DNA from: Bin127 sp963555965
Lineage (GTDB): Bacteria > Chloroflexota > Dehalococcoidia > Lucifugimonadales > Lucifugimonadaceae
DNA length: 64,000 bases
Assembly: GCA_963555965.3 (NCBI GenBank)
Contig: OY821634.1
Span: forward strand, 1,240,001-1,304,000
Direction: 5' to 3'
The notes below the pieces were generated by a model that had not been told where the DNA came from, ran no database searches, and saw nothing but the letters and a program-made list of their open reading frames with translations. Below, piece by piece: positions 44,274-53,821 of this stretch (positions are counted from its first letter, which is position 1; every line of letters begins with the position of its first letter). The position numbers and the translations under genes are program-made.

Positions 44274-47200
44274 AATCTGCATACGAAGGTTGATTGCTCC
44301 GACAAGAAAGTCGCGTCTCAAGGGCAGGAGGTTGAATTTCTTTTCGATCTCATCCCTAAATTTCAGTATGACACCGTTTCCCGGCCGCCCCTGTTTGAGT
44401 ACCTCGATTACCGCCAAAAGGACCAGTTCTTCATGATCGGGTGAAAGTTTCCCGACAAGCATTTTGAAAACATCCGATGCTACTCCAACTGCCGATTCTT
44501 CGGTGCAATCTGGTCCCGATAGCGTGTTAAGCATTGCACGCATCCCTGCTGTTGTCAGGAAATCGTTCACCTCCAAACGTCTTACGATGTCTTCTGCACG
44601 AACGCGCACAAACTGGTAATTTAATAACGTCAGACATTCGATGCATCGCGAATACTCGTCGGCTGAAATCGTTTGCGACCGTTGCAGCTCCCTTAGCAGA
44701 CTTTGGGTGTTGACAGTGTTGATTCCGTAGGTGGTAGCGAATTCCGACAACCCAAGATCATCGCAGACGACCGCAAGGGTATCGTTAGTTTCGTAGTCGC
44801 CAACAAATATCGCGCTAGCTCCATGCTTGGTAATGGCATCCACAAGCTGTTCCCGATTTTCTACATCCAACAATGGATAAGATGGAATTCGATCTAATGA
44901 CTCAGCAAACTGGAGCAGACCCTGCAAATCGTCTCGCCTTGCTTGCCAAACTTCAGAGTCGACTTCTTGCATAGAGTACAAGCCATCGTTGGTCTTTCCT
45001 AGCATGCCACTCGGCATAGGCAGAATCATGGACTCTGCAACGTATTTCTGAATTTCATCGACTACTGCTTGACTCACGGCGACGCGACTAAAACGCGTCC
45101 TAAGGGCTTCGATTAAACCCAATTCCCGAATTGCAAGAAGTGAAAGTAGGTCAAGTACTACTGAATCCGCTTCACGAAGCATTTTGGCCTGAGCAAAAGC
45201 GAGTTCATCCGTACCGTTACTAAATCTGATCTTCGCAAATTGCATCTGAGTACATGCCTGCCAAACATCCGGAATCGGTTGACCAAGCCAATGCGAAAAA
45301 GTTGCAAATGGCAATTTGCCATCCTCGTACATACTATTCAGTTGCGAATTCATCTCGTGTGATTGATCCACAGTTTGAAACAGCTTTGAAAAATCGTTGT
45401 TTTCGAACTTCACCGAGAAAAGACCTGAGTTGCTCGGAAATCGGGTTGAATATCCTTCGAAAGTCTCTTGAAAGACGCGCACGAATTTACTTTGAATCTC
45501 AGCGATTTCATATGACAATTCTTCTAATCCCTCTCGAAGCACTACCGTCTCGCCTGCACGCTTCCCGGAAAGGCAATGGGCAAGTTCTTGGTCGCCAGCC
45601 AAATCGTTAGATCCAAGTGGTTCCTCCCCGTCATCAAGGATGTACCACCATTGCTCTGTAGAGCCTGATCGAAGTTTAACTGCACAACCAGGTCCGACTA
45701 CATCGGGCTCATCGAAATTATCTTCCGCGCCGATGACCATTTGTGAATAGCCGATATGAACCAACGGATTATCGATACCGTAACGGCGCGCAAGATAGGC
45801 GTCATTCATATACCCAGACAATCCAACCAGCGATTTGATTTGGGCTACCAAGAACATCGACCATGGGTCGTCCTTTAGATCGGTGATGTTTACGGTACTC
45901 ACCGTTTCACGTGCTTCGGTTTTCATGCCGTACCGAAACTGTGCCATAGCCAATAGAACGCTATCAACTGGATGCACGTCGTCTCTTGAGTGTATCTCAG
46001 TCAATCTTTCGATAACGGAAGAAAGATCGCCTGCCTCTTGCAGGAGGTCTACTTCTAAATCCAAGACAGTCTTGGACGTCTTAAAATCAGACGCTCGTAT
46101 AGTACGCGCCCACGCCAACGCCTCACGAAATCTAGAGCCTTTTGCTAAGCAAAACAATAAACTAATCGCACTTGGATGAGACGGTACGCCGTTGACGAGC
46201 TTCGTTAATTGATCAGCCGCCTTCGAGTAATTGCCCAACCTCTGATAGAGAATGGCGAGAAGTTCAAGAATCGCATGTCGGTCAGATTCGTCAGCGAGTT
46301 CGAGTGCTTTACTTATCATACCCTTCACATCCTCGGCATCGATCGCGTCACTTTGACGAATAGCGGTAAGGACAAGAAGCTTGGGGTTATCGGAATTTCG
46401 GGCTAGGGCCTTTGCAAGGATGTCGTCGATGCCATCTTCCTGACCAGATTGCGATGCTGCTTCTCGCAGAATCTCCGCCCTATGCACCTCGTCCCATGTT
46501 GGGCAATCCAACGTTACCGTATCTGCTAGCAACTCGTGGGTCGCCTTTGGGTCTCCGTCCTCGAGACATGCGACCGCTAACGGGAACACAACGTCCGTGC
46601 GACGACTTGTGTCTTTGATCTTCTCAAACACCTTTCGCGCTTCGTCGGGACGGCCAGAAGTGAGAAGACAAAGACCTTTGTTGTACGCTGCATCCGCATG
46701 GGTTGGATCGTGATCCAAGATCCGATCAAAATCGAGAAGTGCTTCCTCTCCTCTCCCTAAAATCGCCTGGGCACATGCTCTGATCAATAAGGCTTCGTTC
46801 ACTCGGGGTTGCAGTTGAGTATCTCTGAGTGATTCGATAACCTTCGTGGCAACCGCGACTGCCTCATCCAAGCGTTCTTCTAAGTCACCGCTGTAGCCTA
46901 CATTATGCCGTTCCACTTCAGAAGAGCAAAACAAGCACTCAGCCAAAGCAAGATATGAGAGCGGATCGTCGGGATACAATCTGACCAACGTTCGACAAAG
47001 TGATATTGCGTCCGCGAAACGCGACTGTTGCATCCAAATACTCACAATCACGAGGCCACACTGATGATCTTGCAAAATCCAATCTTCAGTGTTGATTAGG
47101 GCCTCGATCGCATCGAAGTTGCCGTCTTCGCTTAAGGCGTTGATCAAGACGGATGTGGCCTGGGAGTTCTTTGGATCGATTCCGCGGGCGTGAATTGCGC

Positions 47201-48035
47201 GTGCCATCGCGCGACCATGATCTGATTTCAACTGTGACGCCAAGGCTGCATTCGCAATACCAATGACATTTTCGGGTTCGAGAGAATGGGCTTCTTCCAA
47301 GAGTTCGCACGCATCGGTGACGTTGCCTAAGGCCAGAGCACATGCTCCCAAATTGCTTTTGATGCGAAACTTCAAATCATTAGGCAGCGAATCTTCCTCT
47401 TTTTGGATTTGTTCAAGTCGAGAACGGGCCAACTTAACGTACCCTTCATTAACGAGATCTCGGGCGGAGTCGATTCGCGTCGAGATTTCTTTGTGGCTGG
47501 TACTACTAGCTTCAGAGGTCGTTGCAGGGTCTTCGGGCAGTACACGAGAGGTGGCAGACTTCGAAGAATTCGCGCGATTAATTGCAAAACTCTTGTCCAA
47601 TCGCGCCTCAAGGGCATCGAATCGCTCTTCTATGCGGTTCGACAAAGATGACAGACCTGCTGTGCTCTCGAATATCTCAGCCAATAACGGACCAAGGAAA
47701 GACGCTACAATCTGTTTGGCGACCGTCAGTCGTTGTTCCTCGTCTGTGAGATAAAAATCTCCGTTATCGATAAATGATGAGACAATCTCATCGGAAAAAT
47801 CCCGCTCACCAAGCACAAGGCGCTCTAATACAGTTTCAAATCCGTCACTTTCTACCCACCGATGTAATGAAGATTCCAAACTGTCTATTGACTCGAATTG
47901 GGCTGACGTCTTCCCGATGACTCGACGAATTGCCTCATCCTGCCCAACAATCAGATTGCGTGCGCCGTCTGACAATAACGCGCGTGCGACTGATATGCCA
48001 ACTCGCACGAAAATCGGTTCGATGCCGCTAGTCAT
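44271..48035 (-). CDS. TPR / GreA-C-like / PIN multi-domain protein, candidate conflict effector
   Basis: 1254-aa soluble protein. An N-terminal helical part (1-150) is followed by a TPR array (about 190-750) with clear units such as AYNKGLCLLTSGRPDEARKV. A domain at about 778-855 has the GreA/GreB C-terminal pattern (VGPGCAVKLRSG, GDQELAHCLSGKRAGETV). Residues about 957-1145 form a PIN-like nuclease with acids at D961 (SVVLDLLSLLAI), E994 (AVVDEI) and D1092-D1093 (VCDDLGLSEFA). This order corresponds, as I recall, to the TPR-GreABC-PIN proteins noted in NTP-dependent conflict systems. It follows the nuclease-methyltransferase gene by 178 bp. Target unknown. Confidence 0.8.
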   Translation of the reverse strand: MTSGIEPIFVRVGISVARALLSDGARNLIVGQDEAIRRVIGKTSAQFESIDSLESSLHRWVESDGFETVLERLVLGERDFSDEIVSSFIDNGDFYLTDEEQRLTVAKQIVASFLGPLLAEIFESTAGLSSLSNRIEERFDALEARLDKSFAINRANSSKSATSRVLPEDPATTSEASSTSHKEISTRIDSARDLVNEGYVKLARSRLEQIQKEEDSLPNDLKFRIKSNLGACALALGNVTDACELLEEAHSLEPENVIGIANAALASQLKSDHGRAMARAIHARGIDPKNSQATSVLINALSEDGNFDAIEALINTEDWILQDHQCGLVIVSIWMQQSRFADAISLCRTLVRLYPDDPLSYLALAECLFCSSEVERHNVGYSGDLEERLDEAVAVATKVIESLRDTQLQPRVNEALLIRACAQAILGRGEEALLDFDRILDHDPTHADAAYNKGLCLLTSGRPDEARKVFEKIKDTSRRTDVVFPLAVACLEDGDPKATHELLADTVTLDCPTWDEVHRAEILREAASQSGQEDGIDDILAKALARNSDNPKLLVLTAIRQSDAIDAEDVKGMISKALELADESDRHAILELLAILYQRLGNYSKAADQLTKLVNGVPSHPSAISLLFCLAKGSRFREALAWARTIRASDFKTSKTVLDLEVDLLQEAGDLSSVIERLTEIHSRDDVHPVDSVLLAMAQFRYGMKTEARETVSTVNITDLKDDPWSMFLVAQIKSLVGLSGYMNDAYLARRYGIDNPLVHIGYSQMVIGAEDNFDEPDVVGPGCAVKLRSGSTEQWWYILDDGEEPLGSNDLAGDQELAHCLSGKRAGETVVLREGLEELSYEIAEIQSKFVRVFQETFEGYSTRFPSNSGLFSVKFENNDFSKLFQTVDQSHEMNSQLNSMYEDGKLPFATFSHWLGQPIPDVWQACTQMQFAKIRFSNGTDELAFAQAKMLREADSVVLDLLSLLAIRELGLIEALRTRFSRVAVSQAVVDEIQKYVAESMILPMPSGMLGKTNDGLYSMQEVDSEVWQARRDDLQGLLQFAESLDRIPSYPLLDVENREQLVDAITKHGASAIFVGDYETNDTLAVVCDDLGLSEFATTYGINTVNTQSLLRELQRSQTISADEYSRCIECLTLLNYQFVRVRAEDIVRRLEVNDFLTTAGMRAMLNTLSGPDCTEESAVGVASDVFKMLVGKLSPDHEELVLLAVIEVLKQGRPGNGVILKFRDEIEKKFNLLPLRRDFLVGAINLRMQI

Positions 48036-48213
48036 AGTTAGCTCCGAACTTTTCGAACGCTATGAATGCCAACGTCTTCGGGCCTCTCTGTCTTTTTGGC
48101 GACACTAGCTCAACTTTCCTTGCGTCGTTACCGAATGCATACTGCACCATGAACATTGCTGGATCTGGAATTGGTTCGGCGCGTTCGTCAAGCGCACCAT
48201 AATCCTCTCTCTA

Positions 48214-51084
48214 TCAACTGTACCCCTCCAACGCCGCCAAAATCCTGCGGCTGCGACCATTGACGTTGGGTTCGCTGGCGAAGAGTATCCGATACTGCTG
48301 CATCATGGCTTGGATATCTGCGTCGTCCGGGTCGAGTCCTAACATCTCGGCGACGACGTTGTCGATTTTGTGTCGGTTTTCGTCTCGGAAGCAATAGACG
48401 AACGGTTCGAGTTCTAGCTTCGAGAGGCGGTCGAAGTTCGTATCTGCGATTGACCTGGCCTTCTCAGTTTCTGGCGTATCCGCGTCGAATGCCGGGCAAG
48501 GAATGCCAGGAATCGCGCCTACTTGGACAGCGGCGCGCGGCCCTCTTTGTCCTTTTTGTCCGTATGCCCGCCTTACAATCGCGCCGAAGATGCTATTGCT
48601 GAACAGCGTGATGCACTTGCCGATTTCATCAGACACTTCTTGCAGAGCGTTCCAAGTTCTTCCGCCGTGCGTGAGGGCGCTGGTTCGAGCGACCGCTAAG
48701 GCTTGCGATGTCCAAGCCAAATTTCGGTTGACGAACCACCGACTGCGTTGCGTGGCCACTTGTCTAGCTAGTTTTCGGTCGATTATCGAACCACCATGCG
48801 TCGGTTGCACGATCAACTTGGTTTGCTGCTTACCGTCGGCTGCCCACATTGACTTGTAAGTTGAATCAACTTCCAGTTGGACTAACGGTGTCCACTCAAA
48901 AGCACCAATCGGATCTCCTCCTTCGGGGTATCCAATTGTGTGATGGGTCGGACCAGTGCCCGCCAAGTCTCCAAGAGTCGCCATAGGCAGTGCCATAGGT
49001 ATTGAGACAACGCTTGCGGGCTCGAAGATGTTGCCGTCGAGGAGTTCCTCGGCAATAGCGATCAGATCAATGTTGCGATTGGCTACTGCTCCCCAAGGAT
49101 CGCCAGGCCCGCGTTGAGTAACGCGAGTCCAGTTGCCCCAATTCTTCGAACCAGATTTTTGACCAACTGGAATCTCGGCAATGTCACTCGCTAGTGCATA
49201 GCCTTTTGCCAAAGTCGACGGTCCGTCACTGAGGTTGACACACAAAATCTCTGTTGGCGACCATTGCTCTGGTGTTTTCGCGCGTTTCGTCGCGACCAGC
49301 AACATTTCGCTCATGTGTGTGTCGGCACTCATGCTCTGCAACTCGGCGGAACTTGTGTTGGCAATGACTGTGATGTCTTTGAAATGTTTTTCTAGGTCAC
49401 GACGCCACGATGTCCAACTGCCAGCGTGCGCCGCTGTCAACGGCAAGACATGTGCGAAGACACCGCCGGGCTTTAGGCGGATGTTACTCATGTTTCCGAA
49501 GTCGCTACCTAGCCCAGCCTGACCGTGCGACATTTCCCATCCGTATTTGGCGGCAATCCTGCGGAGCGGCGACAATCCCGTGGTCATCTGTCGGCGTCCT
49601 TTTCTGGGACGTGAGTAAGGTGGATTCATCAGCACCCAATCGACGCTGCCGACAGGAATTCGTACCGTACCGTTTTGAGCATCTTGATCGGGACTCATCC
49701 CTCGCCCGCCACTACCCAACATGTCTGAGATTCCAGTACTTTCCGGGTTCAACAGACATAGCGAGCCTGCTTCGTGGGTGACGACAGCGATGCGACAATC
49801 GTGGTAGTCCTGAGCCACCTCCAAATCCGTGAGCCGTTTCGCAGTCATCGTCCCCGCAATGCCATCGACATCCAACGCTATGATGTGATTCTCCATACGC
49901 TTCCGATGAAGATTACGATCGCTTCCACCTTTCAGCAAATAAAGCCGCCTTAAAGCCCGTTCACCGGCACCGATGAGCGTACCCGTTCCACTCGCCGCAT
50001 CCATCAGGTTCAACGTCGCAATATCATCGATCGACCTATCGTTAAACCTCTGCGCCGCCAACGTCGCCAGCAACTCCGCAACCTCCGGCTTCGTGTAGTG
50101 CGCCGCACGCTCCTCACGATCAGTTACCAGACGTTGCCACAACTCGCCAGCAAAGTTGTAGACGTGCTTCGCTTGCAGATCGTTCGCCTCACCACTTAGA
50201 CCCTCAAGAATTCTCAATATCTCTGAAACAGTGGCCGATGATCCAACTGCCGAGAGACTAGACTTCGCAAGTTCGATCACCGGAACGTAGTTGACGCCTT
50301 CGATGGTCTCCCACGCATCGATCACATGTCGCTGGTGAAGTAACCCAGACATCGAGTTCTGCCTGATCGCCATCGTTGTTTCCAGCCCCTGAGAACGCAA
50401 AGTCGGACTGAACGATGCAAGGTCGTTGTGCAGGTCTATCGTCGTCAGCCAGATCGCGCAGACTATACGCGTCGCCTCCTCTGCTGTATCCGCCTTGACG
50501 ATGTCTATCAACTCCGCGATCATATCGTCGGCTACCGCCGTCATCGCAAGCACGCTATTCAGCAACGCACCTCCAAGCGAATCGACATGCTCAGCCACAC
50601 GAGCGCTGTACCGATCGATCTCCAGTTGCGGCACCTGAGCGTATTCGCAGTATGCGATCAAATCCGACGGACGCGACACCAGCGGATCGTCCGGCCAAAC
50701 CCCGGTCGTCGACACCAACTGCACCGACAACACCGCCTCATCACTTTTCAGACGCGCCAAAAATTCCGACCGCGTATCCCCTTCGCAATCCTTATCTATC
50801 CCCACCGCGATCACCTCTGTTAATTCCCGCGTCTCACCAACCAGCTTTTTGCCCAACCGAGACTCCGCATCACCAACCGCCGGTCGCCCATACTCCGTCT
50901 CCAACACAACAGCCCTGCGACCAGATTCGTATACAACGATATCCGGCCTTCCGTTATCGCCCACCAGAGTCTGTCTCCGCTCCGCATTCGCCGACCACCC
51001 CTTGCCGCACTCGTCCAGATACTGCGCGATCGCGCTGTTGGCTTCTATTTCAGGCAAGCTGCCGATAGTAGTTCGTGTAGTCAT
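48214..51084 (-). CDS. Single-chain restriction-modification-like protein (PD-(D/E)xK + N6 methylase)
   Basis: 956-aa protein. The N-terminal part has a PD-(D/E)xK-like signature: GRPDIVV (D48) and VVLETEYG (E62, E64, with Glu in place of the usual Lys). The middle (160-320) is helical. The methyltransferase part has HYTKPEVAELL (about 329-339), the SAM motif LMDAASGTGTLI (about 360-371) and the catalytic VLMNPPY (about 484-490), giving N6-adenine methylation. A C-terminal part (about 680-950) may recognise the target. The layout is like type IIG restriction enzymes. The ATG at 51084 is preceded by a repeat-rich control region. Probably functions with the TPR-PIN gene that follows. Confidence 0.85.
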   Translation of the reverse strand: MTTRTTIGSLPEIEANSAIAQYLDECGKGWSANAERRQTLVGDNGRPDIVVYESGRRAVVLETEYGRPAVGDAESRLGKKLVGETRELTEVIAVGIDKDCEGDTRSEFLARLKSDEAVLSVQLVSTTGVWPDDPLVSRPSDLIAYCEYAQVPQLEIDRYSARVAEHVDSLGGALLNSVLAMTAVADDMIAELIDIVKADTAEEATRIVCAIWLTTIDLHNDLASFSPTLRSQGLETTMAIRQNSMSGLLHQRHVIDAWETIEGVNYVPVIELAKSSLSAVGSSATVSEILRILEGLSGEANDLQAKHVYNFAGELWQRLVTDREERAAHYTKPEVAELLATLAAQRFNDRSIDDIATLNLMDAASGTGTLIGAGERALRRLYLLKGGSDRNLHRKRMENHIIALDVDGIAGTMTAKRLTDLEVAQDYHDCRIAVVTHEAGSLCLLNPESTGISDMLGSGGRGMSPDQDAQNGTVRIPVGSVDWVLMNPPYSRPRKGRRQMTTGLSPLRRIAAKYGWEMSHGQAGLGSDFGNMSNIRLKPGGVFAHVLPLTAAHAGSWTSWRRDLEKHFKDITVIANTSSAELQSMSADTHMSEMLLVATKRAKTPEQWSPTEILCVNLSDGPSTLAKGYALASDIAEIPVGQKSGSKNWGNWTRVTQRGPGDPWGAVANRNIDLIAIAEELLDGNIFEPASVVSIPMALPMATLGDLAGTGPTHHTIGYPEGGDPIGAFEWTPLVQLEVDSTYKSMWAADGKQQTKLIVQPTHGGSIIDRKLARQVATQRSRWFVNRNLAWTSQALAVARTSALTHGGRTWNALQEVSDEIGKCITLFSNSIFGAIVRRAYGQKGQRGPRAAVQVGAIPGIPCPAFDADTPETEKARSIADTNFDRLSKLELEPFVYCFRDENRHKIDNVVAEMLGLDPDDADIQAMMQQYRILFASEPNVNGRSRRILAALEGYS

Positions 51085-51234
51085 AGCTCACACATTTGAG
51101 ACTTCGCCATTGGCGTAAACAAGATAGTACCTGACATCATCCACCACACCCAAAATCCTGCCCATCCCTAAAATCCCCCCAATCCGCGGCCACACAACTT
51201 TTCGAACTTGTTTTGAACTTCATCAAAAAATCAC

Positions 51235-51328
51235 ATTGCCGCCAAATTGCCGCTAGATTGCCGCTCCAGCGGCAAGATCCCCCTTAAATTGCCGATGATT
51301 GCCGCCAGAAGCGGCAATTTAGCGGCAA
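51235..51328. promoter_or_regulatory. Cluster of eight ATTGCCGC-type motifs
   Basis: Five direct copies of ATTGCCG(C) (51235, 51246, 51257, 51288, 51298) and three inverted copies GCGGCAA(T) (near 51269, 51311, 51322) lie within 94 bp. Two pairs form hairpins: ATTGCCGC-CAGAA-GCGGCAAT (51298-51318) and TTGCCGCT-CC-AGCGGCAA (51258-51275). The cluster lies upstream of the methyltransferase-nuclease gene and downstream of the acyl-CoA dehydrogenase gene, both on the minus strand, so it may be a control-protein operator, an RNA leader or a terminator cluster. Confidence 0.7.
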
Positions 51329-51340
51329 CACCCGCACCGC

Positions 51341-52486
51341 CTAAATCTCCCCAATCAAATCCCGCGATATCACCAACCGTTGAATCTCAGAAGTCCCCTC
51401 GTAAATCTCAGTCACCCGCTGATCCCGATACATCCGCTCCACAGGTGTAGGTTTGAAATACCCGATCCCACCATGAATCTGAACCGCCTTATCCACATTC
51501 CTGCCAGCAACCTCCGACGCATACAGCTTCGCCTTAGCCGACTCCGTCCCATACGAAAAACCCTCGTCATACAGCGATGCCGCACGATACACCATCAATC
51601 GAGCCGCGTCGAGTTCCGTAGACATATCCGCCAGCATGAACTGAATCGCCTGCTTACTCGCTATCGGACGACCGAAAGCGTTGCGTTGCTTCGCATAAGC
51701 GACGGACTGGTCCAGAGCGCCCTTAGCGAGCCCAAGGCACTGTGCAGCAACCGTAATGCGCGACGAATCCAGAATCTTCAACGCAATCGCATAACCATCC
51801 CCAACATCTCCCAACAAGTGCGATTTCGGAACCCGGCAATCCGAAAACACCAGCTCCGCCGTACCAGAACCACGCATACCCATCTTCCCATGCTGCTCAT
51901 TGATCTCAAACCCCGGCGTCCCACGCTCAACAACAATCGCCGAAATACCCCGATACCCAGCAGAACGATCAGCTGTAACAAAAACCGCAAAAACATCCGC
52001 CACCGAAGCGTTAGTAATGAACAACTTGCTACCATTCAGCACGTAAAACTCCCCGTCATCAACAATCGTCGTCTGCAATCCCAAAGCATCAGACCCCGTC
52101 TGCGGCTCAGTAAGAGCGAAAGCCGCAATCTTCTCTCCCGCCGCAAGATTCGGCATCCAACGCTCCCGCTGCTCATCGGATCCGAACCGGTTGATCGTCT
52201 CTGAACCCAACGAAGTATGCGTGATTAGCACCGTGCTCGTGCTTCCGCAAACTGCACCAATCTCTTCAAGCACCACCATGAAGTCGCGATAACCCATACC
52301 CGCGCCGCCAAGCTCCGGCGAGGTAAGCAACCCCGTCAGACCCATTTCCGCCAACGCCGCGAACTGCTGCTTGGGAAATTCCTCGTTCGTGTCAACATCA
52401 TCGGCCAGAGGCGCCAAATCGTTCTCCGCGAATTCGCGTACGGTGTTGGCGAGGAGTTGCTGTTGTTCGTTGTAGAAGGGTTGCAT
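51341..52486 (-). CDS. Acyl-CoA dehydrogenase
   Basis: 381-aa FAD enzyme of beta-oxidation, oxidising a short- or branched-chain acyl-CoA to the enoyl-CoA. The family features FALTEPQTGSD (about residues 127-137), LFITNASVADVFAVF, GMRGSGTAELVF and the C-terminal QIHGGIGYFKPTPVERMYRD and EIYEGTSEIQ are present; the glutamate of YEGT is at the position of the catalytic base in short-chain enzymes. The ATG is at 52486. It is a single gene, divergent from ruvC, with no etfAB or thiolase nearby. Confidence 0.93.
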   Translation of the reverse strand: MQPFYNEQQQLLANTVREFAENDLAPLADDVDTNEEFPKQQFAALAEMGLTGLLTSPELGGAGMGYRDFMVVLEEIGAVCGSTSTVLITHTSLGSETINRFGSDEQRERWMPNLAAGEKIAAFALTEPQTGSDALGLQTTIVDDGEFYVLNGSKLFITNASVADVFAVFVTADRSAGYRGISAIVVERGTPGFEINEQHGKMGMRGSGTAELVFSDCRVPKSHLLGDVGDGYAIALKILDSSRITVAAQCLGLAKGALDQSVAYAKQRNAFGRPIASKQAIQFMLADMSTELDAARLMVYRAASLYDEGFSYGTESAKAKLYASEVAGRNVDKAVQIHGGIGYFKPTPVERMYRDQRVTEIYEGTSEIQRLVISRDLIGEI

Positions 52487-52651
52487 GGCAGTATCGAGTT
52501 CGTGAGACTAGGTTGGAGCGCGAGTTGGTGTAATTCTAAGTGTCGGAAGTCGGAGACATCAGATTTTATGGGTGGTCTGAAACCAAGTGTGTATATCGAG
52601 ATTGGGGTTTAGAATCTGCTCAGCGCGGTTTTGAGTTTACGATTGGCAGGT

Positions 52652-53155
52652 ATGGCAGCAACTCGACGGATTTTGGGCATCGACCCGGCTTTGACAACCA
52701 CGGGCTATGCGGTAGTTACCGCGGATTCCCGGGGTAATGTCTCGTTGCTTGAAGGCGGATTGATAAGGACGAAGGCAAGCGAGGCGTTGGAGGAGCGGTT
52801 GAAGGTTATCAATGAGACTTTGTGCGAGGTGATTGAGGAGTTTGAGCCAGACGAAGTTGCGATCGAGGATCTGCATTCGCGTTATCGGAATTTGAAAACG
52901 GCGATCATCATGGGGCATGCTCGAGGCGTGGCGATTCTGGCTGCCGGGAGCGCAGGTATTCCAGTGCATCACTATCAACCAACGCGGGTTAAGAGTATCG
53001 TTGCGGGTACCGGACGTGCAGACAAAGCTCAGATGAAGCGAGCGGTGTCCATGCGTCTCGGGTTGCCGAGTGAAATCGAGAAGGATGATGTGGCCGATGC
53101 AGTCGGTATCGCAATTTGCCATGTCCATGTAACTGGTGCTCCGACACCTGCCTGA
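52652..53155 (+). CDS. ruvC: Holliday-junction resolvase RuvC
   Basis: Endonuclease that cuts four-way junctions. The N-terminal ILGIDPALTTTGYAVV carries the first catalytic aspartate, VAIEDL the glutamate, and DVADAVGIAICH the last acids. 167 aa from ATG 52652 is normal for the family; the longer frame to 52631 adds seven residues without family likeness. Followed 14 bp later by ruvA, so ruvC-ruvA-ruvB is one operon. Confidence 0.95.
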   Translation: MAATRRILGIDPALTTTGYAVVTADSRGNVSLLEGGLIRTKASEALEERLKVINETLCEVIEEFEPDEVAIEDLHSRYRNLKTAIIMGHARGVAILAAGSAGIPVHHYQPTRVKSIVAGTGRADKAQMKRAVSMRLGLPSEIEKDDVADAVGIAICHVHVTGAPTPA

Positions 53156-53169
53156 ACGAATAGATAACG

Positions 53170-53808
53170 ATGATTTCATACTTAAAAGGCGAAGTGGTCC
53201 AGGTGCAACAGAATCCCCCCCGAGTGGTGGTTCTGACAGCGAGCGGAGTTGGCTATACAGTCACCTTGCCGGTGTTCGTTGAAGAAGCGATTCAACCGTA
53301 CGAGGGACAAGAAATCGCGTTGCACATCTATTACTCAGTCTCGGAGCGTCAGCCCCTGCCGATCCTAGTGGGTTTCAAAGATGCTGGTGATCGGGATTTC
53401 TTCGAGCAATTCATTCAGGTAGAGGGAATTGGTCCGGCGCGTGCGGCATCAGCACTGACGATGCCGGTACCGACACTCGCATACGCTATCGAATCCGAGG
53501 ACTTAGTTACTTTGACTCTGATGCCGGGGATTGGCCAGCGTGGTGCGCAGAAGATAATCGCGACGTTGCGGGGCAAGGTTGCAGAGGCGGCAAGTCGTCC
53601 TATAGAGACAGCGGCTCAGCGGGCGCGGGGACCGGACACGCGATCAGACGTTGTCGCAGTGCTGGTCAATCTAGGATATCGAAACGCTGAAGCGGTTGCG
53701 TTGGTGGATGAAGCGATTCGTCACGACCCTGACTTGCTGGACGATGCACAAGCGTTGCTTCGAAACATATTCCGAAACAGCCCCACGACACCCACAGTGA
53801 CGCAATGA
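53170..53808 (+). CDS. ruvA: Holliday-junction DNA helicase subunit RuvA
   Basis: Tetrameric protein that holds the Holliday junction for RuvB. The OB-fold N-terminus (MISYLKGEVVQVQQN), the first helix-hairpin-helix FIQVEGIGPARAASAL (about residues 80-95) and the second LMPGIGQRGAQKII, plus the C-terminal domain with NLGYRNAEAVALVDEAI that binds RuvB, are visible. ATG at 53170; 212 aa is normal. Between ruvC and ruvB. Confidence 0.95.
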   Translation: MISYLKGEVVQVQQNPPRVVVLTASGVGYTVTLPVFVEEAIQPYEGQEIALHIYYSVSERQPLPILVGFKDAGDRDFFEQFIQVEGIGPARAASALTMPVPTLAYAIESEDLVTLTLMPGIGQRGAQKIIATLRGKVAEAASRPIETAAQRARGPDTRSDVVAVLVNLGYRNAEAVALVDEAIRHDPDLLDDAQALLRNIFRNSPTTPTVTQ

Positions 53809-53821
53809 GTATGGTTGCCTG

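Noticed and set aside
51235..51328. CRISPR array or replication iterons
   Set aside because: Repeats are 7-8 bases with variable short spacing and mixed orientation, too short for CRISPR and without an adjacent replication protein.
51380..52204. 274-aa open frame antisense to the acyl-CoA dehydrogenase gene
   Set aside because: Shadow frame of a clear acyl-CoA dehydrogenase; no motifs of its own.
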